Positions 9,724 to 16,774 of a DNA stretch of 64,000 nucleotides are shown here, one piece after another. The DNA comes from an uncultured Vibrio sp. (GTDB taxonomy: Bacteria > Pseudomonadota > Gammaproteobacteria > Enterobacterales > Vibrionaceae). A program made the translations under genes and the position numbers. The notes under the pieces were generated by a model, which worked only from the letters and a program-made list of their open reading frames with translations, was not told where the DNA came from and searched no databases. The stretch lies in the NCBI RefSeq assembly GCF_963675395.1, contig NZ_OY776223.1:248001-312000 (forward strand), in the 5' to 3' direction. Numbering within the stretch: the stretch's first letter is position 1; the number at the start of each line of letters is the position of its first letter.

Positions 9724-11316
9724 TTGATCTCCACAGCGAATATTACTCAACAATTCGGCGCTAAGCCGCTATTCGAAAACATCTCAGTTAAGTTCGGCGA
9801 AGGTAACCGCTACGGCTTAATTGGCGCTAACGGTTGTGGTAAATCAACCTTTATGAAAATCCTCAGCGGTGAGCTTGAGCAAACCAGTGGTAACGTAAGC
9901 TACGACCCGAACGAACGCGTTGCAAAGCTAAACCAGGATCAATTTGCTTACGAAGCGTTCACGGTTATCGATACGGTAATCATGGGCCACAAAGAGTTAT
10001 GGGAAGTTAAGAAAGAGCGTGACCGTATCTACTCTCTGGCTGAGATGAGTGAAGAAGACGGCATGAAAGTGGCTGACCTTGAAGTTCAGTTTGCAGAAAT
10101 GGACGGCTACATGGCGGAAGCGAAAGCTGGTGAGCTTCTTCTTGCTGTCGGTATTCCAATGGAACAGCATTTTGGTCTGATGAGTGAAGTTGCGCCAGGT
10201 TGGAAACTGCGTGTGCTTCTTGCTCAGGTTCTGTTTGCTGACCCAGATATCATGCTACTTGACGAACCAACCAACAACTTGGATATGGATACTATCCGTT
10301 GGTTGGAAGATACGCTAAACGCACGTAACTGCACCATGATTATTATCTCGCACGACCGTCACTTCCTAAACTCGGTTTGTACGCACATGGCTGATTTAGA
10401 TTACGGTGAGCTTCGTGTTTACCCAGGTAACTACGATGAGTACATGACTGCTGCGTCCCAAGCACGTGAACGCCTACTTAGCGACAACGCGAAGAAGAAA
10501 GCACAAATTGCTGAGCTTCAAACATTTGTTGCACGTTTCTCTGCAAACGCATCAAAAGCAAAACAGGCGACATCTCGTGCAAAACAGATCGATAAGATCA
10601 AGCTGGATGAAGTTAAGGCGTCTAGCCGTCAGAACCCATTCATTCGTTTCGAGCAATCTAAAGAACTATTCCGTAATGCTCTGATTGTAGAAAACCTAAG
10701 CCAAGGTTTTGAAAACGATCTGTTTGCAAATTTTGACGCTATCTTTGAAGTCGGTGAGCGCGTTGCGATTATCGGTGAAAACGGTGTGGGTAAAACAACG
10801 CTATTAAATACACTCGCTGGCGTTCTTGAACCGCGCACAGGTACGTATAAATGGTCTGAAAACTCAAACATCGGTTACTATGCTCAAGACCACGCCCATG
10901 ATTTTGAAGAAGATCTGAACTTAACAGATTGGATGGGTCAATGGCGTCAGGAAGGCGACGATGAGCAAGTAGTACGTAGTTTCCTAGGGCGTATGCTATT
11001 TGGTCAGGATGACATCAAGAAGTCAGTAAAAGTGCTATCAGGTGGTGAGCAAGGACGTATGTTGCTTGGTAAGATCATGATGCACAAACCAAACATGCTG
11101 CTGATGGACGAACCAACAAACCACATGGATATGGAATCCATCGAATCTCTCAATACGGCTCTAGAGCAGTACAAAGGCACTTTGTTCTTCGTTTCTCACG
11201 ACCGTGTATTTGTAGACTCGTTGGCAACCCGTATTCTTGAAATTCGTGACGGTAAAATCACAGACTTCAAAGGTACTTACGCTGAGTTCCTTAAATCGCG
11301 CGGTATCGACGGTTAA
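9724..11316 (+). CDS. ybiT: ABC-F family ATPase YbiT
   Basis: A soluble ABC-F protein with two ATPase domains and no membrane part; ABC-F proteins act on ribosomes. Domain 1 has Walker A GANGCGKS (residues 34-41) and Walker [13 protein letters not shown]; domain 2 has [18 protein letters not shown] and [11 protein letters not shown]. Sequence agreement with E. coli YbiT is high throughout (for example [19 protein letters not shown] and [25 protein letters not shown] segments). The frame is open upstream, but TTG at 9724 gives 530 residues, exactly the E. coli length, and AAGGTAAAGG lies before it. It is monocistronic and ends in a terminator. Confidence 0.9.
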   Translation: MISTANITQQFGAKPLFENISVKFGEGNRYGLIGANGCGKSTFMKILSGELEQTSGNVSYDPNERVAKLNQDQFAYEAFTVIDTVIMGHKELWEVKKERDRIYSLAEMSEEDGMKVADLEVQFAEMDGYMAEAKAGELLLAVGIPMEQHFGLMSEVAPGWKLRVLLAQVLFADPDIMLLDEPTNNLDMDTIRWLEDTLNARNCTMIIISHDRHFLNSVCTHMADLDYGELRVYPGNYDEYMTAASQARERLLSDNAKKKAQIAELQTFVARFSANASKAKQATSRAKQIDKIKLDEVKASSRQNPFIRFEQSKELFRNALIVENLSQGFENDLFANFDAIFEVGERVAIIGENGVGKTTLLNTLAGVLEPRTGTYKWSENSNIGYYAQDHAHDFEEDLNLTDWMGQWRQEGDDEQVVRSFLGRMLFGQDDIKKSVKVLSGGEQGRMLLGKIMMHKPNMLLMDEPTNHMDMESIESLNTALEQYKGTLFFVSHDRVFVDSLATRILEIRDGKITDFKGTYAEFLKSRGIDG

Positions 11317-11345
11317 GTTCACACCTAAAACAACCTTTTAAAATG

Positions 11346-11371
11346 AAAAGACCTCACAACGAGGTCTTTTT
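11346..11371 (+). terminator. Terminator after ybiT
   Basis: Perfect 10-bp stem AAAAGACCTC / GAGGTCTTTT, loop ACAAC, followed by T-rich sequence. Its A-rich 5' arm makes it usable from the other strand by the small gene at 11384-11503. Confidence 0.85.
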
Positions 11372-11383
11372 ACGTTTATAGGT

Positions 11384-11503
11384 TTATTCCTTAAACTGGC
11401 CGGTTAGGTATGCATATATCCCAACAACACCGAACGTAATAATCATCGAAACCATGATGCCACTAGGCGTTAGCAAAAAGTTCCAAAGCTGGTCATTGTC
11501 CAT
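11384..11503 (-). CDS. 39-residue single-pass membrane protein
   Basis: A small gene, MDNDQLWNFLLTPSGIMV followed by a hydrophobic helix (SMIITFGVVGIYAYL) and a short polar tail (TGQFKE). It has a good Shine-Dalgarno (AAAGGATG, 7-8 bases before the ATG), the downstream hairpin, and typical coding composition. Size and layout are like DUF3149 micro-proteins of gamma-proteobacteria, but that link is tentative. It is separated from fdhD by 151 bases and reads in the same direction, so it could be the distal gene of the fdhD transcript. Function unknown. Confidence 0.6.
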   Translation of the reverse strand: MDNDQLWNFLLTPSGIMVSMIITFGVVGIYAYLTGQFKE

Positions 11504-11654
11504 AGTTCACATCCTTTGTGAATAAACGGTATTAGTGACACTGGTTGCAGTGAGTGTTGTTGCGATGAACGCTGGGTATTCCAAGTTTGTTACGACGCCC
11601 AACACATTCCGACTGCGACCAGTATGAGTTTACACCATACTTTGCTTTTGCGAA

Positions 11655-12485
11655 TTATTTGTTGTTACTGCCTTTCACATCAAACTCCATTTTTTCTGCG
11701 CCAGTAAAGACCTGAAAACGCAACCCTTTCGCACGGGCAATCGTTGTAATGCCATATTGTTGAGCCAGATCCAACCCCATCTGTGTCACACCGGAGCGAG
11801 AAAGCAGAACAGGAATACCCATTTGAGCCACTTTAATGACCATCTCCGATGTCAGACGCCCTGTTGTATAGAATATTTTGTCATCGCCCGTTTCCTGATT
11901 TAACCACATTTCTCCGGCGAGCGTATCAACCGCATTGTGACGACCTACATCTTCCACAAACGACAACACTTCATTACCTTTACAAATGGCGCACCCGTGA
12001 ACCGCACCTGCTTTTCGGTAGGTATCGTTGTAATGTGTCAATGCTTCTAGGGTCGCATAGATTTCTGACTGCTTTAGCGGCACTTGCGGAACTTGATAGT
12101 TCTCCAATTGCTTCATCACATTGCCGTACATGGTACCTTGGCCACAACCTGAGGTGACGGTTTTCTTTTTCAGTGCGCCTTCTAAATGCTCAATGTTTTC
12201 TTTCGTGATCACGGCTGCTGAATGCGTTTCCCAATCAATGATCACGGACTCTATCGCTTCAGGGTCAGCTAAAAAGCTTTGATTCTTTAGGTAGCCCAAG
12301 ACTAAGGCCTCTGGACGGGACCCAATCGTCATCAGCGTCACAATTTCTTTCCAGTTCAGCATCACGGTAAGAGGTCGCTCACAAGCAATCTGTTTAGTCA
12401 GCTTTTCACCATATTCGTCGTACACATCGACTTCGATAGTCTGCAGGGGATTTTCACTGGTTTTAATAATATTTGGTTTTACCAC
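11655..12485 (-). CDS. fdhD: Formate dehydrogenase accessory sulfurtransferase FdhD
   Basis: FdhD passes sulfur from the cysteine desulfurase to the molybdenum (tungsten) centre of formate dehydrogenase, which is needed for activity. The 276-residue protein shows RPLTVMLNWKEIVTLMTIGSRPEALVLGYL, the catalytic-loop region TSGCGQGTMYG with Cys114, HGCAICKG, FVEDVGRHNAVDTLAGE and YTTGRLTSEMVIKVAQMGIPVLLSRSG. The loop has a single Cys where E. coli FdhD has a Cys-x-x-Cys pair. It diverges from DUF3305/3306, with a sigma-54-like promoter about 70 bases upstream, so it probably belongs to the same regulon as the fdh operon. Confidence 0.93.
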   Translation of the reverse strand: MVKPNIIKTSENPLQTIEVDVYDEYGEKLTKQIACERPLTVMLNWKEIVTLMTIGSRPEALVLGYLKNQSFLADPEAIESVIIDWETHSAAVITKENIEHLEGALKKKTVTSGCGQGTMYGNVMKQLENYQVPQVPLKQSEIYATLEALTHYNDTYRKAGAVHGCAICKGNEVLSFVEDVGRHNAVDTLAGEMWLNQETGDDKIFYTTGRLTSEMVIKVAQMGIPVLLSRSGVTQMGLDLAQQYGITTIARAKGLRFQVFTGAEKMEFDVKGSNNK

Positions 12486-12554
12486 AGTCTTGTCCTGTTC
12501 AGTGAAGGAGCCACTAGCTCACAAGGGTTCTTCTGTTTGATACGAGGTTGAAAA

Positions 12555-12569
12555 GCAAATCTCATTCCA
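12555..12569 (-). promoter_or_regulatory. Sigma-54-like promoter upstream of fdhD
   Basis: Read leftward: TGGAATGAGATTTGC, with GG and GC 10 bases apart. It departs from TGGCAC at the C, so it is weaker than the tup and fdh promoters. It is placed about 70 bases before the fdhD ATG. Confidence 0.45.
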
Positions 12570-12717
12570 ACATAGCGGTTAAGGAAAAAAATGCGAGTGA
12601 TTTACGATACTTATTACAAAAACTGAGACTTCGCAGGAATGACACATACAAGCCATTGAGTTTCGACTAATTTGGTATTTATATCTATGCCGTGCCTGAG
12701 TATTAGAGTAGTTGATT

Positions 12718-12733
12718 TGGCGCGTTTATTGCT
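12718..12733 (+). promoter_or_regulatory. Sigma-54 promoter of the DUF3305-DUF3306 genes
   Basis: TGGCGCGTTTATTGCT matches the consensus TGGCACR-N4-TTGCW at nearly every conserved base, with GG and GC 10 bases apart. The start would be near 12744, about 70 bases before the DUF3305 ATG. The rest of 12486-12815 holds no gene; no clear GGTACA-N3-TGTCCC site lies upstream, only a weak GGGTCAGAATGTCCT at 12762-12776 on the downstream side. Confidence 0.65.
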
Positions 12734-12815
12734 TTACGAATCTAACATGGTTTGAAAGCACGGGTCAGAATGTCCTTTCTGTTGGTCAAACCAAATGAAG
12801 CAAGTTGGGTGAGTT

Positions 12816-13283
12816 ATGTCGGACAATAATAAAGACTTAGAAAACAAATACGAGAAAACCGAAGATTCATGGCCTTTAGGCGTAGAATTGGTTGAGCATG
12901 AAATTATCACAGGCGTTTGGGTAACGACCCAGTGGCAATTAACAAACTTTATACTGACGCCTACAAAAGACACCACTGATATTTGCCTTCTCCAACTCCA
13001 CAGAGATGAACGTACTGATTACCGTTTTAATCTCAGCTCTCAAAACCCGAAACTCTTTCTCGTGATGGATTACCTAGACTCTAATGAGAAGCCAACCATA
13101 CAACTTCTCACCGCTTCTCAAGCCGTTGCAGCGCGATATATGGATGGAGACAACCTCGTCTTATCCAATGACATGCCACTGCCTGTACAGGCTTGGATGG
13201 AGGCTTTTATTGGGCGTCATGGTGAGATGTTAGAGATGAAAGGTAAGAAACGCAAAGGAGCGGGTAGAGCAAATGGCAACTAG
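12816..13283 (+). CDS. DUF3305 domain protein, formate dehydrogenase-associated
   Basis: A 155-residue soluble protein that I recognise as DUF3305: a WPLGVELVEHEIITGVWVTTQWQL segment (Trp-rich, antiparallel-strand pattern), then a region with HRDERTDYRFNLSSQNPKLFLVMDY, and a basic tail (KGKKRKGAGR). Genes of this family recur beside fdhD and formate dehydrogenase operons, usually with DUF3306. Its biochemical role is not known; an assembly factor for the dehydrogenase is an inference from context. It overlaps the DUF3306 gene by 11 bases and is preceded by a sigma-54 promoter. Confidence 0.82.
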   Translation: MSDNNKDLENKYEKTEDSWPLGVELVEHEIITGVWVTTQWQLTNFILTPTKDTTDICLLQLHRDERTDYRFNLSSQNPKLFLVMDYLDSNEKPTIQLLTASQAVAARYMDGDNLVLSNDMPLPVQAWMEAFIGRHGEMLEMKGKKRKGAGRANGN

Positions 13284-13887
13284 TCATGATTTTTTAAGCC
13301 GTTGGTCAAAACGGAAGCTAGAAGAATCTCAAAGCACTCTCGGAGAAGCTACCCCAAGCGACGAGACAGAAACCGATGTCGTGGGACGTCTTTCATCTGA
13401 AGAGGTCCTTGAAAACGACATAGCTGAAGTGACTGCGACGACAGAAGCAAGCGAGACAACTGCTGACGCTGATGAGCAAAAGCCAGAAGAGATGTCGATT
13501 GCGAATCTATTGGTTTCAGAAGCTTCAGAAAGCGTAAAAAAAGCCGCTTTACGTAAATTGTTTTTATCAGAAGAGTTTAATATCCGTGATGGGTTAGATG
13601 ATTACGATGACGATTACAGCAATTTGAAGTCACTTTCAGAAGGTGTAGCAGAAACACTGCGAGACTGGGTGAAAGATAAAACTGAAGACGACGCAACAAT
13701 TGAAGACAATGAGCTGGCTGTGGTTCAAACAGAGGCTTCAAATGCTGATGAAAATGAGCAAGAAATCGTCGAACCTTCTCAAAATGAAGCTGAACTGTAC
13801 AAATATACAGTGGCGGGTGAAAATGGCACTTCAGAGTCAGAATCGCTATCAGAACAAGTAGGACAAAATATACCACACTCAAAATAG
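13273..13887 (+). CDS. DUF3306 domain protein, formate dehydrogenase-associated
   Basis: A 204-residue, strongly acidic protein. The N-terminal FLSRWSKRKLEES motif and the central KKAALRKLFLSEEFNIRDGLDDYDDDYS segment are the DUF3306 hallmarks; the sequence between and after them is low-complexity and rich in Glu, Ala and Ser. It is translationally coupled to DUF3305 (11-base overlap). Members are found almost only with formate dehydrogenase loci, so an accessory role is likely, but no reaction is known. The last bases and the following terminator coincide with candidate enhancer sites for the fdh operon. Confidence 0.8.
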   Translation: MATSHDFLSRWSKRKLEESQSTLGEATPSDETETDVVGRLSSEEVLENDIAEVTATTEASETTADADEQKPEEMSIANLLVSEASESVKKAALRKLFLSEEFNIRDGLDDYDDDYSNLKSLSEGVAETLRDWVKDKTEDDATIEDNELAVVQTEASNADENEQEIVEPSQNEAELYKYTVAGENGTSESESLSEQVGQNIPHSK

Positions 13888-13901
13888 GTACATTTTGACT
13901 A
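13887..13901. promoter_or_regulatory. Candidate enhancer half-conserved site upstream of the fdh operon
   Basis: GGTACATTTTGACTA: the left half-site GGTACA is identical to both tup sites, the right half keeps only TG and C. Its centre is about 138 bases upstream of the inferred fdh start. Confidence 0.35.
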
Positions 13902-13913
13902 AACACTCAACTG

Positions 13914-13948
13914 GCCGGGTGGGACATATTGTCTCATCCGGCTTTTTT
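13914..13948 (+). terminator. Terminator after DUF3306, containing a candidate enhancer site
   Basis: A 13-bp stem (GCCGGGTGGGACA / TGTCTCATCCGGC, two G-U pairs) with a 3-base loop and TTTTTT. The tip of the stem, GGGACATATTGTCTC at 13921-13935, has the same GGnACA-N3-TGTCyC form as the tup sites, about 104 bases upstream of the inferred fdh start. Confidence 0.8.
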
Positions 13949-14005
13949 ATTAGATAAAATCAGTTCGAAACCAAGTAACCAATTGAAAATATTGAATATT
14001 AAAAT

Positions 14006-14022
14006 TGGCATGACGCTTGCTA
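14006..14022 (+). promoter_or_regulatory. Sigma-54 promoter of the formate dehydrogenase operon
   Basis: TGGCATGACGCTTGCTA, with GG and GC 10 bases apart, is close to consensus and to the tup promoter. The predicted start near 14032 leaves a leader of about 160 bases containing a hairpin (TTGTCTG 14061-14067 with CAGACAA 14094-14100). Confidence 0.8.
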
Positions 14023-14192
14023 ATTGAGTGGTATTACCAATCTTCTTGTCAATTTATCGCTTGTCTGCATTTTGTTAAGGGTCGTAAAGCCCCCAGACAA
14101 AAAGGCTTATTTATAAGTTAATCAGCAGAGTCTACCGCGCTAACTACAATGAAAGATGGAAGATTATCCATGTTGATAAATGGAAACGAGCA

Positions 14193-15854
14193 ATGTTGAA
14201 ACAACTATTAGAACAAACGACTTCCAGCAACGGTAAAGCAAGACTGTTCGCTTTTGAAAATACCATCGAGTTGACAAACCTGATCCCACCGACGGTGAGC
14301 TACGAAAGTGGCGGTAACACTTTAATTGTCGGTCCGACGGCGATCATTGAAAGTGCCGCAGCTCAATTATCACAAATGAACAGCCTTACGTTGCTTTCTA
14401 CTGACGGAGAAAAGGGAACTCACAGTGCGCTGTATTATGCGAATTCTGTTCAGGTGTCTGGCTTCCTGGGTACATTTGAAGTAATTATTGAAAACAATGG
14501 TTCGACAAACAATCTCGCTAAAGTAGCGATTAATACGGATTGTTTCGACGTCGTTCTCGACCTTTGCCTTAACAGCTGTATGTCTGAGGAAGTGCCAGCT
14601 CCGGGTTATTACCCAGTCGGTCGTGGCTATCCGAAACTCGCAGAAGCGCTGGAAGAAATCCCGACGTTAATGGGGACGTTTGATAAACCCAAGTTTTTCC
14701 GTTTAGATACCGACTTGTGTGCGCACAGTTCTCGAGGCGTAAAAGGTTGTGATCGTTGTGTTGATGCCTGTCCGGCGGGCGCACTCTCCAGTGAAGGTAG
14801 TCCTAAAACAGGACATCGTATCGAGATTAACCCATACCTGTGTCAGGGTGTCGGAACTTGTGCAACCGCATGTCCTACAGAAGCGATTCATTACGCACTC
14901 CCAAATCCAGAAGATACGCAAAAATTTATCGAACGTACCTTAGCTAATTATGAAAAAGCAGGTGGCGTTGATCCTATCGTACTGATTTGTAGTTCACGCC
15001 ATGAAACGTACAACGTGATGGCTTTAAAAGCGCTTCCAGATAACGTCATTCCTATTGTGGTTGAAGAGTTGCCATCTGTTGGTATCGATACTTGGTTTGC
15101 TGCGCTTGTGAACGGAGCGACTCAGGTTCTGTTTGCGGCTTCACGTTTTATGCCGCCAACCATTTTGCGCGTACTTAATAGTGAAGTCGGGATAGCACAA
15201 GAATTACTTGACCAACTTGGCATTGCAAAAGAAACCATCGATATCTTGTATTTGGAATCTCTGCGTGAAGGCGCACCGACATTGTGTACAGATTCCTTCG
15301 ATTTAGCGGTAGGAGAGCTCCAAGGCAATAAACGTCAGCGCTTGTTTACCGCGTTAGATGCGTTATCTGCCTCACGTATCCCTGTCGATAATATCGTTGA
15401 GTTACCAGGAAATGCGCCTTACGGCTCGGTTTCTTGTGAAAGTAAAGACTGTACCTTATGTATGAGCTGTGTCGCTGTGTGTCCGACTCGCGCATTACAT
15501 ACTGATGGTCAGTCTCCGTCTCTTAAATTTGTTGAACAAGATTGTGTTCAATGTGGCTTATGTGAAAAAGCGTGTCCAGAAAATGTGCTTACGCTAACGC
15601 CTCGCATGAACTGGGTAAAAGAAGAGCGTCAGAAAGTTGTGGTAATTCACCAAGAAAAAGCCGCTGAGTGTCTTCGTTGCCACAAACCATTCGCCCCTCA
15701 ATCCATGATCGACATGTTGCAAAACAAGCTGCGTGGGCATTCTCATTTTACTGATGAAGCCGCTATCAACCGTATCGCCATGTGTGAAGACTGCCGCGTG
15801 GTCGATATGTTTGAATCGATGGCCTCTGACCCATTGAAACAACTCAAGTATTAG
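14193..15854 (+). CDS. 4Fe-4S ferredoxin-type protein of the formate dehydrogenase operon
   Basis: A 553-residue cytosolic iron-sulfur protein, first gene of the fdh operon. The N-terminal ~165 residues have no motif I recognise. Two ferredoxin-like cluster regions follow: CDRCVDACP and CQGVGTCATACP around residues 185-230, then CTLCMSCVAVCP and CVQCGLCEKACP around 415-465; the C-terminal part adds CLRCHKPF and CEDCR, a possible zinc or further cluster site. Proteins of this layout accompany Tat-exported formate dehydrogenases in Vibrio and other gamma-proteobacteria and may move electrons during assembly or link the enzyme to cytosolic carriers; the exact role is not settled. It is followed 9 bases later by the chaperone gene. 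Confidence 0.85.
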   Translation: MLKQLLEQTTSSNGKARLFAFENTIELTNLIPPTVSYESGGNTLIVGPTAIIESAAAQLSQMNSLTLLSTDGEKGTHSALYYANSVQVSGFLGTFEVIIENNGSTNNLAKVAINTDCFDVVLDLCLNSCMSEEVPAPGYYPVGRGYPKLAEALEEIPTLMGTFDKPKFFRLDTDLCAHSSRGVKGCDRCVDACPAGALSSEGSPKTGHRIEINPYLCQGVGTCATACPTEAIHYALPNPEDTQKFIERTLANYEKAGGVDPIVLICSSRHETYNVMALKALPDNVIPIVVEELPSVGIDTWFAALVNGATQVLFAASRFMPPTILRVLNSEVGIAQELLDQLGIAKETIDILYLESLREGAPTLCTDSFDLAVGELQGNKRQRLFTALDALSASRIPVDNIVELPGNAPYGSVSCESKDCTLCMSCVAVCPTRALHTDGQSPSLKFVEQDCVQCGLCEKACPENVLTLTPRMNWVKEERQKVVVIHQEKAAECLRCHKPFAPQSMIDMLQNKLRGHSHFTDEAAINRIAMCEDCRVVDMFESMASDPLKQLKY

Positions 15855-15863
15855 GAGCTCACA

Positions 15864-16490
15864 GTGGAAAAACAGCAAGAACAAACACTGAGAACAGAAA
15901 TATACCTGATTTTATCGGCGCTTTTTCGTAGTGCGCCAACGGAAGAGATGCTTGAGTTTCTTAAGTCTCTGCAAGTAGAACCTTCGGCAAGTGCAATGCA
16001 ACAAGCTTGGATTGCGCTTCAGCTAGCGGCTGAAAATGCCGAAAGAGAATCGCTTGAAGATGAATATCAAAATCTCTTTATCGGTATTGGTCGTGGTGAA
16101 GTCGTTCCATTTGGATCATGGCACCTCACTGGGTCAATGATGGAGAAGCCGCTGGCGGATATTCGTCACGATTTAGATTTACTGGGCATAGAGCGCGCTG
16201 AAAACGTGAAAGAACCCGAAGATCACATTTCAGCACTTTGTGAAGTCATGGCCATGCTGACTGACGAAGAAGAGGGCTTGCAACAAGCAGTGTTTAACAA
16301 ACACATCGCTCCTTGGTTCAAAGCGTTTACTCACCAATTAGAAAATGCGGAAAGCGCGGATTTTTACCAGCCAGCAGCTCAACTTTGCGACGCATTTTTA
16401 ACTCTAGAACAGGTGAGATTTAGCGAGAACACCAAGAGTAGCAAAGCCAAATTAAAAATTGATGTGAAAAACGTCACTGATTACGAGTAA
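15864..16490 (+). CDS. TorD/DmsD-family chaperone for formate dehydrogenase
   Basis: A 208-residue all-helical cytosolic protein of the TorD family, which binds Tat signal peptides and holds the catalytic subunit until the cofactor is inserted. The segment LEDEYQNLFIGIGRGEVVPFGSWHLTGSMMEKPLADIR contains the conserved E-Y-x-x-L-F-x-G-x-G-x-x-x-x-P-Y/F-x-S pattern; a later EPEDHISALCEVMAML stretch matches the E-P-x-D-H-I-x-x-x-x-E motif. It starts with GTG behind AGGAG. Its position just before the Tat micro-protein and fdhA indicates the FdhA signal peptide as client. Confidence 0.9.
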   Translation: MEKQQEQTLRTEIYLILSALFRSAPTEEMLEFLKSLQVEPSASAMQQAWIALQLAAENAERESLEDEYQNLFIGIGRGEVVPFGSWHLTGSMMEKPLADIRHDLDLLGIERAENVKEPEDHISALCEVMAMLTDEEEGLQQAVFNKHIAPWFKAFTHQLENAESADFYQPAAQLCDAFLTLEQVRFSENTKSSKAKLKIDVKNVTDYE

Positions 16491-16560
16491 TCAAGCCGTA
16501 CAAAGTCATATCGATAGAGAGGCATGAACCTCCAAAGATCTACCGGAAGGTAAGGAAGCA

Positions 16561-16764
16561 ATGATGAAAGATAATAAAGAAATAAACTCAAGCCGCAGGG
16601 AGCTATTGAAAGGCTTCACAACCGCTGCCGTTGCTGGTGCCGTCGTCGCTGGAACCACGAAAGTGGCAAACGCGTCAGAATCCGTTGAGTCTTCTGAAAA
16701 AGATGTGAAGAAGAAAGGGTACCGTGAAACTCAACACATTCGTGATTACTACGACACACTTTAG
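16561..16764 (+). CDS. Tat-signal micro-protein of the formate dehydrogenase operon
   Basis: A 67-residue protein with a twin-arginine motif near residue 11 (SSRRELLKG), a hydrophobic stretch (TTAAVAGAVVAGTTKVANA) and a short charged tail (VKKKGYRETQHIRDYYDTL). Small Tat-signal proteins like this are annotated as formate dehydrogenase accessory or hypothetical proteins and always precede a Tat-exported fdhA. It may be an extra small subunit or travel with the FdhAB complex. It has a clear Shine-Dalgarno (AAGGAAGC) and lies 10 bases before fdhA. Confidence 0.8.
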   Translation: MMKDNKEINSSRRELLKGFTTAAVAGAVVAGTTKVANASESVESSEKDVKKKGYRETQHIRDYYDTL

Positions 16765-16774
16765 GAGGTAAGAG

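Noticed and set aside
12762..12776. GGGTCAGAATGTCCT as an enhancer site for DUF3305
   Set aside because: Only 11 of 15 positions agree with the tup sites and it lies downstream of the promoter.
14149..14199. A 16-codon leader frame overlapping the first fdh ATG
   Set aside because: No ribosome-binding site is visible and length is within chance; mentioned only in the leader finding.
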